Shown here piece after piece: positions 51,624 through 60,451 of a stretch of DNA of 64,000 nucleotides (its first letter is position 1; each line of letters starts with the position of its first letter). The stretch covers positions 1-64,000 of the forward strand of contig DEIB01000007.1 in assembly GCA_002352215.1 (NCBI GenBank), written 5' to 3'. Below the pieces are notes generated by a model that saw only the letters and a program-made list of their open reading frames with translations, did not search any database and was not told the origin of the DNA. The translations under genes and the position numbers were made by a program. The stretch comes from Chthonomonas sp. UBA2785. GTDB lineage: Bacteria > Armatimonadota > Fimbriimonadia > Fimbriimonadales > Fimbriimonadaceae.

Positions 51624-52432
51624 CCGCGTACGAGAACGACCTTCACTTGGCCGCGCTATGGTTTGGGCGGCAGGGTCACGCTCAGTTCGGGCAAGTGAAC
51701 TCCCCCGAGGTGGTGGCTTATCACTCTCAACTGGCGGATGTGGCCCCGCGCACCCGGTTGCGCCGCCTTGCCGCTCTGCGCAGCCTCAATCGGTGGATGA
51801 TCCGCACTGGCCGCCGGGCGCAGTGGGATTGGCCCGACCTCCGCTTTGGCCGGCCCTTGCGCCACTTGCCCAAAGCGCTGCCTGCCACCGAACTCACCCA
51901 ACTCCTCGAGAACACGGATCTCGATTCCCCCCGCAACCTCCGCGACCGGGCATTTTTGGAGTTGCTATATGGCACCGGGCTGCGGGTGTCCGAGGCGGTG
52001 AGCCTCCGCACCGACGCCGTCCTCACCGGGGACCAAGCTCTGCGCGTGACGGGCAAGCGGGGCAAGACCCGCATCGTTCCCGTGCCTACGGAAACCTGGT
52101 CTTGGCTCGAAACTTACGTCCGCGAGGCCCGTCCTCAACTTGCCTCCAAGCCCCTCGCCGCGCTGTGGCTGAACGACCGGGGAGGGCCGCTCTCCCGGCA
52201 GTCGGCGGATCGCATCGTGCGCCAGCGAGCCCGGCGGGCGGGGCTGGGACGGGGTATCTCGGCGCACACCCTGCGCCACACCTACGCGGTTCATTTGCTG
52301 GAAGGCGGCGCGGACCTCCGGGCGGTGCAGGAGCTACTAGGCCACGCCAGCCTCGCCACCACCCAGATCTACACCCAACTTGACCTGCGGCAAACGGAAA
52401 ACCAATACCGCAAGGCGCACCCCCGCGCTTAG
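51518..52432 (+). CDS. tyrosine recombinase XerC/XerD
   Basis: 304 residues, site-specific recombinase of the Xer type that resolves chromosome dimers. N-terminal SAM-like core-binding domain (FLDHLRHERGASPHTLAAY), then the catalytic residues: R in GTGLRVSE, K in GKRGKTR, HxxR in HTLRHTYA, H in LGHASLATTQ and Y in IYTQLD. The gene begins inside the end of the glycosyltransferase gene (106 nt overlap). Start is a GTG at 51518, or an ATG at 51524. Whether XerC or XerD cannot be told. A chromosomal housekeeping role is likely, since no integrated element borders it. Confidence 0.9.
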   Translation: MDMAEKTEIGDGFRLDIESFLDHLRHERGASPHTLAAYENDLHLAALWFGRQGHAQFGQVNSPEVVAYHSQLADVAPRTRLRRLAALRSLNRWMIRTGRRAQWDWPDLRFGRPLRHLPKALPATELTQLLENTDLDSPRNLRDRAFLELLYGTGLRVSEAVSLRTDAVLTGDQALRVTGKRGKTRIVPVPTETWSWLETYVREARPQLASKPLAALWLNDRGGPLSRQSADRIVRQRARRAGLGRGISAHTLRHTYAVHLLEGGADLRAVQELLGHASLATTQIYTQLDLRQTENQYRKAHPRA

Positions 52433-53415
52433 TAAGCCGGCAAGTCTGCGTTCGGCATCACATCGAGGGAGAGGTCATCCGCCATCCCCCGCGCCAACCG
52501 AAAAGAGCCCGCAATCGCAATCATCGCCGCGTTATCCGTGCAGCGGTCAAACGGCGGCGTAAAGAACTCTGCTCCCACCCGATTGCACGCCGCGCGCAAG
52601 GTCTCCCGCAGGCTCTCGTTGGCCGCCACGCCCCCCACCAGGGTCATGGCCTTCAGCCCTTCTTCGTCCAGCGCCCGCAGGGCCTTGCGTACCAAGGCAT
52701 CCACAATCGCCGCCTGCAAGGAGGCCGCCGCATCCGCCCGGTTCAGGGTCTCACCTTCGCGATCCACCAGCAACCGCATCGCGGTCTTCAACCCCGAAAA
52801 GGAAAACTTTGCCCCATCCCCCGGCAGCGCGCGGGGCAGGGCATAGCGCTTCGCATCGCCATCCCGGGCCAGTTCTTGTAAAGCCCGCCCGCCAGGGTAG
52901 CCCAAGCCCAGCAGCCGCGCGCCTTTGTCAAAGGCTTCCCCCGCCGCGTCATCCACGGTTTCGGCCAGGATTCGGTATTGCCCCGGCGCATCCACGCGCA
53001 CAAGCTCCGTGTGGCCCCCGCTCACCACCAGGCACAGGTGAGGGAAGGGCGGCTGGGGTTCCCCCGCCGCAAACGGGCTCAAAATGTGCCCCTCGATGTG
53101 GTGCACCCCCACCAGCGGCACCCGCCACAGGGTGGCCAGAGCCTTGGCGGCACTTACGCCCACGCTCAGGGCGCCCACCAGGCCGGGGCGGTTCGTCACG
53201 GCAATGCCGTCCGGGGGGCCGTCTTCACCCATCGCCTCGCTCAGCACGGGCAGGATTGCCTCCACGTGCGCCCGTGCCGCCGCCTCTGGCACGATGCCGC
53301 CCCACTGGGCGTGCAGGGCCACCTGTGAACTAATCACGTTGCGCACCACGGCGCCGTCCACCAGCCACGCGGCCGCCGTTTCGTCACAACTGGTTTCGAT
53401 GCCCAGTACGCGCAT
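52429..53415 (-). CDS. tsaD: tRNA N6-adenosine threonylcarbamoyltransferase
   Basis: 328 residues. GIETSCDETAAAWLVDG at the start, metal ligands in the HVEAI and HHIEGHILSPF segments, and LVVSGGHTELV near 130, typical of TsaD (Gcp/YgjD). It forms t6A at position 37 of ANN-decoding tRNAs with TsaB, TsaC and TsaE. The rimI-like gene lies 9 nt upstream, a neighbour often found next to it. The 3' end overlaps the recombinase gene by 4 nt. Confidence 0.93.
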   Translation of the reverse strand: MRVLGIETSCDETAAAWLVDGAVVRNVISSQVALHAQWGGIVPEAAARAHVEAILPVLSEAMGEDGPPDGIAVTNRPGLVGALSVGVSAAKALATLWRVPLVGVHHIEGHILSPFAAGEPQPPFPHLCLVVSGGHTELVRVDAPGQYRILAETVDDAAGEAFDKGARLLGLGYPGGRALQELARDGDAKRYALPRALPGDGAKFSFSGLKTAMRLLVDREGETLNRADAAASLQAAIVDALVRKALRALDEEGLKAMTLVGGVAANESLRETLRAACNRVGAEFFTPPFDRCTDNAAMIAIAGSFRLARGMADDLSLDVMPNADLPAY

Positions 53416-53424
53416 GGGATCCGC

Positions 53425-53883
53425 TCAGACCACCTCGGCCAGCGCGTCGCACCACATCACCACGGCATCCTCTTTGTTATCAATGTAGTAGCCGCGCCGC
53501 CGCGCCACATCACGGAATCCGAACTTCTTGTAGAGCGCAATCGCGGGCTCGTTACCGGCGCGTACTTCCAGCGTTGCGCAGGTCGCGCCTTTCTTGTGGC
53601 ACTCCTGTAAGAGCGCGGCAATCATCCGCTCGCCAATGCGGTTGCGCTGCCGAGGCGGGTCCACCGCCACATTGATCACGTGGGCTTCGTCCAGCACCAT
53701 CCAGGCTCCGGCAAACCCGGCGACTTCGCCATCCACCAACGCCACCAAAAACACACCCTCGGGCCGTTCCAGTTCGAGTCGCACCGCTGCCTCCGACCAG
53801 GGCTTGCTTTGGCAGGCGTGATCAATCCGCACCACGTCCGCGACGTGTTGCTCAGCAAAGGGCACAAAGCGGAGGGTGTTCAC
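53425..53883 (-). CDS. rimI: ribosomal-protein-alanine acetyltransferase-like GNAT enzyme
   Basis: 152 residues with the GNAT acetyl-CoA loop VDPPRQRNRIGERMIAALL and EVRAGNEPAIALYKKFGFRD after it, the RimI layout. RimI acetylates the N-terminus of S18, but the family is broad. It lies between livF and tsaD in the same direction (6 and 9 nt gaps), and rimI-tsaD clustering is common, which supports the name. Confidence 0.8.
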   Translation of the reverse strand: MNTLRFVPFAEQHVADVVRIDHACQSKPWSEAAVRLELERPEGVFLVALVDGEVAGFAGAWMVLDEAHVINVAVDPPRQRNRIGERMIAALLQECHKKGATCATLEVRAGNEPAIALYKKFGFRDVARRRGYYIDNKEDAVVMWCDALAEVV

Positions 53884-53889
53884 GCGGCG

Positions 53890-54594
53890 TTAGCCCCCCA
53901 GATACGCTTCTTTCACCTTCGGGTTGGCCAACAGGTTCTTCCCGGTGTCCGCCAGCACCACCCGGCCCGTTTCCAGCACGTAGGCGCGGTGCGCAATGTC
54001 CAGGGCGCGGCTGGCGTTCTGCTCCACCAGCAAGATGGTGGTGCCGTCGGCGTTCAATTCGGTGATGATGCGAAAAATTTCGGTGACAAGGTTCGGGGCC
54101 AAGCCCATGCTGGGCTCGTCTAGCAATAGCAGCTTCGGGCGACTCATCATGGCGCGGCTCATCGCCACCATCTGTTGCTCGCCGCCGCTCAGGGTGCCCG
54201 CGTTTTGCTTGATGCGCTCGGCCAAGCGAGGGAACCGCTTGGTCGCCCGGTCCATATCTTCTTGGATGCCGGCCGCATCGTTGCGAATGTGGGCGCCGAG
54301 TTGCAGGTTTTCCCACACCGACATATTCGTGAAAATGCGGCGGCCTTCGGGTGACTGGCTGATGCCCCGCGCCACGATCTTGTCCGGGGTGTCGCCGGCA
54401 ATGCTCTCGCCCTCAAACAAAATGTCGCCACCGCGCGGGCGATTGAGGCCGGAGATGGTGCGAAGGAGCGTGCTCTTGCCCGCGCCGTTGCTGCCGATGA
54501 TCGAGACAATCTCGCCTTCGTTGACTTCAATCGTCACGTCATCAAGGGCCTGAATGGCGCCGTAAAAGACATTCAGTCCTTCGACCTTCAGCAT
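53890..54594 (-). CDS. livF: branched-chain amino acid ABC transporter ATP-binding protein LivF-like
   Basis: 234 residues. Walker A is GSNGAGKST, the signature GTLSGGEQQMVAMSRAMM, Walker B KLLLLDEPSMGLAP and the H-loop region ILLVEQNASRALDIAHRAYV; the PRGGDILFEGESIAGDTPDK segment is typical of LivF. Permease, binding protein and LivG genes are not in the window, so the rest of the transporter must lie elsewhere or the ATPase serves another system. First gene of a livF-rimI-tsaD operon. Confidence 0.85.
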   Translation of the reverse strand: MLKVEGLNVFYGAIQALDDVTIEVNEGEIVSIIGSNGAGKSTLLRTISGLNRPRGGDILFEGESIAGDTPDKIVARGISQSPEGRRIFTNMSVWENLQLGAHIRNDAAGIQEDMDRATKRFPRLAERIKQNAGTLSGGEQQMVAMSRAMMSRPKLLLLDEPSMGLAPNLVTEIFRIITELNADGTTILLVEQNASRALDIAHRAYVLETGRVVLADTGKNLLANPKVKEAYLGG

Positions 54595-54603
54595 AGGATT
54601 CCT

Positions 54604-54609
54604 AGTCTA
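54604..54609 (-). promoter_or_regulatory. -10 of near-leaderless livF operon promoter
   Basis: On the minus strand TAGACT ends 9 nt before the ATG at 54594; AGGA follows directly and could be a Shine-Dalgarno. Confidence 0.45.
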
Positions 54610-54726
54610 GCCGAACAAAAGCCTCTCCCGGGCCGGGTGAATGGTCCCAACGAACGCATTACGAATCGAAACCTCGGGTCTGCTACGTCGGTAAGGGGTT
54701 AGTGCGCGCTGGCGTGCGGTGTTTTT

Positions 54727-56415
54727 ATGATGAATCGTGATCGACGTTGGGTACCGCTGGTAGCGGCGGTGGTCGGTGCTGTGGCTTTGGCCGGATGCCG
54801 GATGCCTTCGATGGGAGGCGCTAAGCCGGCGGACAAGGGAAGTGTTCACACGGTGAGCCGAGGCGACGTGGCCAGTGAAGTGGTGGAATCTGGCCGCCTG
54901 GAAGCTTTGAAAACGGTCGAAGTCAAGAGCCGCATTAGTGGCCGCGTGGCCCGCTTGTTGGTGGACGAAGGCGATTACGTCACCAAGGGTCAGCTCATCG
55001 GCGTCATCGACCCGCAAGAAACCGAACTACAAGTGAAGCAAACCCGCGCCCAACTGCGCGGTGCCCAAAGTGCGGTGCGTGCTTCGGATGCCCGCATTCA
55101 GCAATCCCGGCAAACCGCTCTCAACGCGATTGAGCGGCAGCGATCCATTATCCGCCAGCTGGAAGCCGAGAACAAGGTTCAACCGGACCTCACCCGCAAT
55201 GCCATTTCCACGGCCGAGGCCAGCCTGCGCAGCGCGCAACAGGCTTACGATCAGTTGGTGAAGATCACTCAGCCGAACTCCCGCGCCAACACCTTGGCCA
55301 GCGTGGAAGATGCTAAGAACCAGCTGGCCCAAGCCGCCGCCGAAGAGCGACGCCAAAAGGAACTGCTGGACTTGGGCTACGTCTCGCAGCGATCCTACGA
55401 AAGTGCCCAGCTGAACCTGCGCCTGGCCGCCACCCGCGTAGAAACCGCCCAGGCCACCCTCAGCCGCTTTGACGAGCAACAGATTCTGGAGCGCAAGCAA
55501 GCCGAAGAGCGCGTGAAGCAAGCAGAAGCGGAACTCCAACGCGCCCGCCTGGGCAGCGTGCAAGACGTGGCCAAGCGCGAGCAGTATCAGCAAGCCCTCA
55601 AGGCCCTGAGCGACGCCCAAGCGAACCTGCGCGGCATTGACGCCGACATCGCCAGCCGCGCCCAACAGGCCGCCTCGGTGGACCAGATTTCTGTTCAACT
55701 CCAAGATACGGAGCGGCAACTGGCCGAAACCGAAATCCGCGCGCCCATCAGCGGCGTGGTCACCAAGCGCTTGGTGCAAGAGGGCGAACTGGTGGCGGCG
55801 CTCGGCAGCTTCTCCGCCGGTACCCCGATCGTGCGCGTGGAAGATCGTTCCGGTCTCCTTGTCCGCCTCGAAATCAACGAAATTGACGTGGCCCGTCTGA
55901 GCCAGGGCACTACGGCCGAGATTACGGTCGATTCCTTCCCCGGCAAGAAGTTCTCGGGCATGATCCGCAAGATCGCCCCCACCAGCGTGGCCGCCGGTAA
56001 TGCCGCCGTGGGTCAGAGCGTGGTCGGCGACCCCGTGGTCAAGTACGACGTGGAAGTGCTGATGACGCAGACCGACCCGGCCATCAAGAGCGGGATGTCG
56101 GCCAGCTGCTCCCTCAAGGCCGCTGAGCGCAAGAACGTCATCCGCGTGCCCTTTGCCTACGTGGCCAAGGAGAAGGATGGTCGCCGCTACGTGGTGAAGG
56201 AACCCGCTGCCGGCACCAAGCCTGACCCCAAGAAGCCGCAAGACAAGACCTACGTCACCGCTGGCCTGGAAGGGGGCGGATTCATCGAAATCATCGAAGG
56301 CCTGAGCGGCGGCGAAAAGCTGATTCTGCCGAGCTTCTCCGGACCCCAACGCAGCGGCATGATGAGCGTGAGCTCGGGTGACGACGGCGACGGCGATGGC
56401 GGCGGCGATAACTAA
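54727..56415 (+). CDS. HlyD/MacA-type periplasmic adaptor lipoprotein
   Basis: 562 residues. A lipobox AVALAGC near residue 20 marks a lipoprotein. The biotinyl-lipoyl-like hairpin is split: VEVKSRISGRVARLLVDEG at about 55 and the returning half ISGVVTKRLVQEGELVAAL at about 340. Between lies a very long helical hairpin of about 230 residues (coiled coil with Gln/Ala/Arg/Glu). A beta-barrel and a C-terminal membrane-proximal domain follow (DVEVLMTQTDPAIKSGMSAS). An ATG at 54727 or 54730 may start it. It probably links an inner-membrane ABC permease, encoded 15 nt downstream, to an outer-membrane channel. Confidence 0.87.
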   Translation: MMNRDRRWVPLVAAVVGAVALAGCRMPSMGGAKPADKGSVHTVSRGDVASEVVESGRLEALKTVEVKSRISGRVARLLVDEGDYVTKGQLIGVIDPQETELQVKQTRAQLRGAQSAVRASDARIQQSRQTALNAIERQRSIIRQLEAENKVQPDLTRNAISTAEASLRSAQQAYDQLVKITQPNSRANTLASVEDAKNQLAQAAAEERRQKELLDLGYVSQRSYESAQLNLRLAATRVETAQATLSRFDEQQILERKQAEERVKQAEAELQRARLGSVQDVAKREQYQQALKALSDAQANLRGIDADIASRAQQAASVDQISVQLQDTERQLAETEIRAPISGVVTKRLVQEGELVAALGSFSAGTPIVRVEDRSGLLVRLEINEIDVARLSQGTTAEITVDSFPGKKFSGMIRKIAPTSVAAGNAAVGQSVVGDPVVKYDVEVLMTQTDPAIKSGMSASCSLKAAERKNVIRVPFAYVAKEKDGRRYVVKEPAAGTKPDPKKPQDKTYVTAGLEGGGFIEIIEGLSGGEKLILPSFSGPQRSGMMSVSSGDDGDGDGGGDN

Positions 56416-56430
56416 GGAGGGCTGAGTCTC

Positions 56431-57744
56431 ATGTCCGAAACTCCGATGCCCCCCGTGGTCATCGATCCGGGGCCGCAACCCCGGCTCGAGCGCCGCGGGC
56501 AAAACGGCCTCGGTACGCTCCTCGAGAGTGGCCGCATCGCCATGGATATGTTGCGCATGCACAAAATGCGCTCCTTCCTGACCATGCTGGGCGTGATTAT
56601 CGGGGTTATGGCGGTCTCAATGATTGTCTTGCTCCAAAACGGGCTCAAGGCGTACATCGAAAGCGAGTTCAGTGAACTCAGCGCTGACACGATCTTCATC
56701 ATTTACGACCCCAGCCGCCTAGGCCGGGGTGAGGGCCGTGGTCGATTTACGGCGATCAAGGAAGAAGACCGGGAGTACATCCTCGCCAATGCTGATAAGG
56801 TGCTTAATGTAACCGGCGTCGTCATGGTAGGGGGCCAGCAGGCGCGGTTTGGCGATAAGGAAGTCTCCGGCGTTCAGGTCACGGGCGTCAGCCAGGACTA
56901 CTACGGCGCAGTATCCCGCGACCTGGTGGCCGGGCGCCTCATCGAGAAGAACGACGTGGACAACCTCGCCAACGTGGGGATCATTAGTTCTCAGCTGGCG
57001 GATGAACTCATGCCCGGGAGGGATCCACTTGGTCAAACCGTGGTCTTCAGTGGCATCAGCGTCACCATCGTCGGCGTGGTGAAGGAGAGGAATCAAAACC
57101 TCGGCCCCAGCAACACCAAGACAATGGAAATGCCCGTCACCACCGTGCAACGCAAGTGGCAAGGGGGGCGGAGCTATAGCTATCTATTGGCGCGGAGCAA
57201 GCCGGACGTCAAGGTGAGCGAGGCAATGGACCAAATATGGGAATTGCTGATGCGCCGGGCCGACAACAAACCGATCTACCGGGTGGACTCTAGCGAAGCC
57301 TTGCTGGGCGTCTTCCAGGGCATCATCGGGGGCGTCGGGATGGTGTTGGCCTCGGTGGCGGCGCTTTCGCTCTTGGTCGGCGGGATTGGGATCATGAACA
57401 TCATGCTCGTGTCCGTGACCGAACGCACCAAGGAGATCGGGCTGCGCATGGCGCTGGGCGCGAGGCGAAAGGTCATCCTCACCCAGTTCATCATCGAAGC
57501 GGCGTTCTTGTCCCTCGTTGGCGGACTCATCGGAATGAGCATTGCCTGGGGGTTCGGCCTCATCATCACCATCATCACTAAGGCGATGAAGGTGCCGAGT
57601 GAGGCGGGCTTAGCTGCCCCGTTTCCGGTGTCAGCGGCCATCGTGGCCGCAGGTTTCTCAGCGGCAATTGGGATGGTGTTCGGGTTCTTCCCGGCCATGA
57701 ACGCCGCGAAGCTCGACCCTATCGTCGCCCTCCGCAAGGACTAA
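56431..57744 (+). CDS. MacB/FtsX-type ABC transporter permease
   Basis: 437 residues with the MacB-periplasmic core and FtsX fold: N-terminal helix (MRSFLTMLGVIIGVMAVSMI), a large periplasmic domain, and three C-terminal helices holding GGIGIMNIMLVSVTERTKEI, typical of this group. The usual fused or adjacent ATPase domain is absent. With the MacA-like adaptor upstream it forms an export pair of tripartite type for a peptide, lipid or drug. AAGGAGG precedes the start. A terminator follows. Confidence 0.87.
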   Translation: MSETPMPPVVIDPGPQPRLERRGQNGLGTLLESGRIAMDMLRMHKMRSFLTMLGVIIGVMAVSMIVLLQNGLKAYIESEFSELSADTIFIIYDPSRLGRGEGRGRFTAIKEEDREYILANADKVLNVTGVVMVGGQQARFGDKEVSGVQVTGVSQDYYGAVSRDLVAGRLIEKNDVDNLANVGIISSQLADELMPGRDPLGQTVVFSGISVTIVGVVKERNQNLGPSNTKTMEMPVTTVQRKWQGGRSYSYLLARSKPDVKVSEAMDQIWELLMRRADNKPIYRVDSSEALLGVFQGIIGGVGMVLASVAALSLLVGGIGIMNIMLVSVTERTKEIGLRMALGARRKVILTQFIIEAAFLSLVGGLIGMSIAWGFGLIITIITKAMKVPSEAGLAAPFPVSAAIVAAGFSAAIGMVFGFFPAMNAAKLDPIVALRKD

Positions 57745-57765
57745 TCCCGTCAACCGCAAAGAAGA

Positions 57766-57799
57766 ATCCCCTCCAGCACCAAGCCGGGAGGGGATTTTT
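57766..57799. terminator. terminator between MacB-like permease and glgP
   Basis: ATCCCCTCC (57766-57774) pairs with GGAGGGGAT (57787-57795), followed by TTTTG on the plus strand. It ends the permease transcript; the minus-strand side has a less clear run. Confidence 0.82.
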
Positions 57800-57821
57800 G
57801 TGTTTGGCGATGGCAGCCGGG

Positions 57822-60401
57822 TTAGTCGGCCACTCGTTCCCAGGTGACCAAACCCAGCTCGGTGGGGATGGCCAAGCCCTCGTGATAGGGCACCACGCGC
57901 ACCCGGTAGCCGCGCAGCCCCGGCCGGTCGCAGGGGATGGACCCCCGGAACACCACTCCCTCGCCGCCTTGCTCCACGGCTTCCAGATCGTGCACGCTCA
58001 GGTCATCCAGGTCGCGGTTCGGGCCGACGTGACCGGTCAGCACTTGCACCTTCACATCCGCCGGCGCGAGCGCCCCCAGGCTCACGCGGGCTTCCACTTC
58101 AAAAGTTTGACCCACCTTGAGCTGCGCCGAACTCAATTGCGAGACCGAGCCGATCTGCACCGAAGACCAGTTCGCCTGCACCTTGTCCCGCCAATCCAGC
58201 AGCGCCCGCGCGGGCGCCAAGCCTTCCTGCGTGCGCGCATTGTAAGCCCGCCCCGCCGGCACGTAGAACCGCGTGGTGTACTCGCGCACCATGCGGTTGG
58301 TGCTAAATCGAGGCGCCAGCACCCGCATACTCTCGCGAATCATGTCCACCCAGCGGCGGGGGATGCCCCCGTCAATGCGGTGGTAGAACACCGGCGCAAT
58401 TTCGTTCTCAATGAGGTGATACAGCGCCTGGCTGTCCATCCAGTCCTGGAAGTTCTCGTCCGGGTTTTCCTGGCCGTTGCCAATCGCCCAGCCCACGCCC
58501 TTGGCGTAGCCCTCCGCCCACCATCCGTCCAGGATAGAGCAGTTCAGGCCGCCGTTGGCGCACACCTTCATGCCGCTGGTGCCGCTGGCTTCCATGGGAC
58601 GGCGCGGGTTGTTCAGCCACACGTCCACGCCCTGCACCATGTGCCGGGCCACGTTCATTTCGTAGTCTTCCAGGAACACCACGCGCGAGTTCGCGCCCTC
58701 GGCCCGCACGTACTGCACGATGTCTTGGATGAGCTTCTTGCCGCCCTCGTCGCGGGGGTGCGCCTTGCCCGCAAAGACGAACTGCACCGGCCGGTCGGCG
58801 TGATGGATCATCGCCTTCAGCCGCTCAATGTCTCCGAAGAGCAGAGTCGCCCGCTTGTAAGTGGCAAAACGCCGGGCAAAACCGATGGTAAGGATGCGCG
58901 GGTCCAGCACCTTGTTGGCCGCGTTCATATCGGCCGGGCTCATGCTGTTGCGTTCCATCGCCTTGCGCATGTGACGGCGGCAGAACCGCACCAGGTCGCC
59001 CCGCTGGTTTTCGCGCATCTCCCACAGTTCGGCATCGGGGATGGCATCGGCAGCGGCGGCCCACACTTCGCGGTCGGCGGCATCATCGCGCCAATTCGGC
59101 CCCACGTAGCGGTCCAGTAGGTGCACCATGCGGTCGCTGATCCAGGTCATCAGGTGGACGCCGTTGGTCACCGCGTCGATCGGCACTTCTTCCACCGGGA
59201 AGTCGGGCCAGCGATCTTGGAACATCCCTCGCGACACTTCGGCGTGCAGGCGCGAAACCCCGTTCACGTAGTTCGCGTTTTCCATCGCCAGGATGGCCAT
59301 GTTGAATTTCTCGTCCTTGTTCTCGGGATGCAGCCGACCCATATCCATGAACTTGTCGAAGCTCAGATCCAGGCCATTGACCATGCGCGAGACGTACCGT
59401 TCCAGCAACGGGCGCGGGAAGAGGTCAAAGCCCGCCGGCACCGGGGTGTGGGTGGTGAAGACGTTGCCCGCCACCACGCACTGCCGCGCGGTGCGGAAGT
59501 CACACTGGTGGGCATCCATAAACTGGCGGATGCGTTCCAGGCTCAAGAAGGCGGCGTGGCCCTCGTTCATGTGGCAAACCTGCGGGGTCTTGCCCACGGC
59601 CACCAGCGCCTTGTAGCCGCCCACGCCCAGCACCAGTTCTTGCCGAATGCGCATCTCCTCGTCGCCGCCGTAGAGCGTGTCGGTGATGCCTTGGTCGCGA
59701 GGGGCGTTTTCGAGCAGGTTCGAGTCCAGCAGGTAAAGCTCCACGCGGCCCACCTGCGCCCGCCACACCTGGCAATGCACGTTTTGGTCGGGGAACTCCA
59801 CCGTCACGCGCAGCGGCTGGTCGTCCGCGCCCCGCACCAGCGCGAGGGGGAGGCGGTAGAAGTCGTACTGCGGATAGTGCTCTTGCTGCCAGCCGTCGGG
59901 GGTGAGGAACTGGCGGAAATAGCCCCGCGCATAAAGCAAGCCCACGCCCGTGAGGGGTACGCCGAGGTCCGAGGCCGCTTTGAGGTGGTCACCGGCCAGT
60001 ACGCCAAGGCCCCCGGAATAGATCGGCAAGCACTCGTTGATGCCGAACTCCGCGCAGAAGTACGCCACCTGATTGGTGGCGCGCTCGCCGGGGAAGGTGC
60101 GGTCGAACCACGTCTCCCCGTTCATGTATTCGGTCAGGTCGCGGTGGGCGCGCTGAATCTTGGTTTGTAGGAGCTCGTCTTGCGAGATCCGGGCCACGTC
60201 GCTGTGGGTGAGGGAATTGAGCAACTCCACCGGGTTGTGTTCGACTTGCTCCCACCGTTCGCGATCAATGTCGCGGAAAAGAGCCCGCGTTTCGGGGTGC
60301 CAGCACCACCGGAAGTTGTAGGCAAGCTCCCGCAGGGGTTGCAAGGCCTCGGGAAGTTCTCGAACAACTTCAAATGCGTGGGCGTACTTCGTGGTCCTCA
60401 T
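57822..60401 (-). CDS. glgP: glycogen/alpha-glucan phosphorylase
   Basis: About 859 residues, GT35, releasing glucose 1-phosphate from glycogen. The pyridoxal-phosphate lysine is in SGTSGMKVCANGG near residue 590; the N-terminal part has the substrate helix ELAYNFRWCWHPETRALF and the middle VCHMNEGHAAFLSLER. This is the shorter, bacterial/archaeal type lacking regulatory sites. A CATAAT -10 lies 10 nt before the ATG at 60401, so this start is favoured over the ATG at 60413, which lies inside that -10. The neighbouring GH65-like gene and pgk suggest use of storage glucan. Confidence 0.93.
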   Translation of the reverse strand: MRTTKYAHAFEVVRELPEALQPLRELAYNFRWCWHPETRALFRDIDRERWEQVEHNPVELLNSLTHSDVARISQDELLQTKIQRAHRDLTEYMNGETWFDRTFPGERATNQVAYFCAEFGINECLPIYSGGLGVLAGDHLKAASDLGVPLTGVGLLYARGYFRQFLTPDGWQQEHYPQYDFYRLPLALVRGADDQPLRVTVEFPDQNVHCQVWRAQVGRVELYLLDSNLLENAPRDQGITDTLYGGDEEMRIRQELVLGVGGYKALVAVGKTPQVCHMNEGHAAFLSLERIRQFMDAHQCDFRTARQCVVAGNVFTTHTPVPAGFDLFPRPLLERYVSRMVNGLDLSFDKFMDMGRLHPENKDEKFNMAILAMENANYVNGVSRLHAEVSRGMFQDRWPDFPVEEVPIDAVTNGVHLMTWISDRMVHLLDRYVGPNWRDDAADREVWAAAADAIPDAELWEMRENQRGDLVRFCRRHMRKAMERNSMSPADMNAANKVLDPRILTIGFARRFATYKRATLLFGDIERLKAMIHHADRPVQFVFAGKAHPRDEGGKKLIQDIVQYVRAEGANSRVVFLEDYEMNVARHMVQGVDVWLNNPRRPMEASGTSGMKVCANGGLNCSILDGWWAEGYAKGVGWAIGNGQENPDENFQDWMDSQALYHLIENEIAPVFYHRIDGGIPRRWVDMIRESMRVLAPRFSTNRMVREYTTRFYVPAGRAYNARTQEGLAPARALLDWRDKVQANWSSVQIGSVSQLSSAQLKVGQTFEVEARVSLGALAPADVKVQVLTGHVGPNRDLDDLSVHDLEAVEQGGEGVVFRGSIPCDRPGLRGYRVRVVPYHEGLAIPTELGLVTWERVAD

Positions 60402-60411
60402 CCGCACCTTC

Positions 60412-60417
60412 ATTATG
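60412..60417 (-). promoter_or_regulatory. -10 of near-leaderless glgP promoter
   Basis: On the minus strand CATAAT within CCATAAT ends 10 nt before the ATG at 60401; the gap GAAGGTGCGG carries a possible Shine-Dalgarno. Confidence 0.45.
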
Positions 60418-60451
60418 GGCGGATTCCCCCGTAATCTTCCGGGGGGCCGGG

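Noticed and set aside
51518..52432. Recombinase as sign of an integrated mobile element
   Set aside because: Xer-type residues, housekeeping neighbours, and no flanking repeats, tRNA target or cargo genes.
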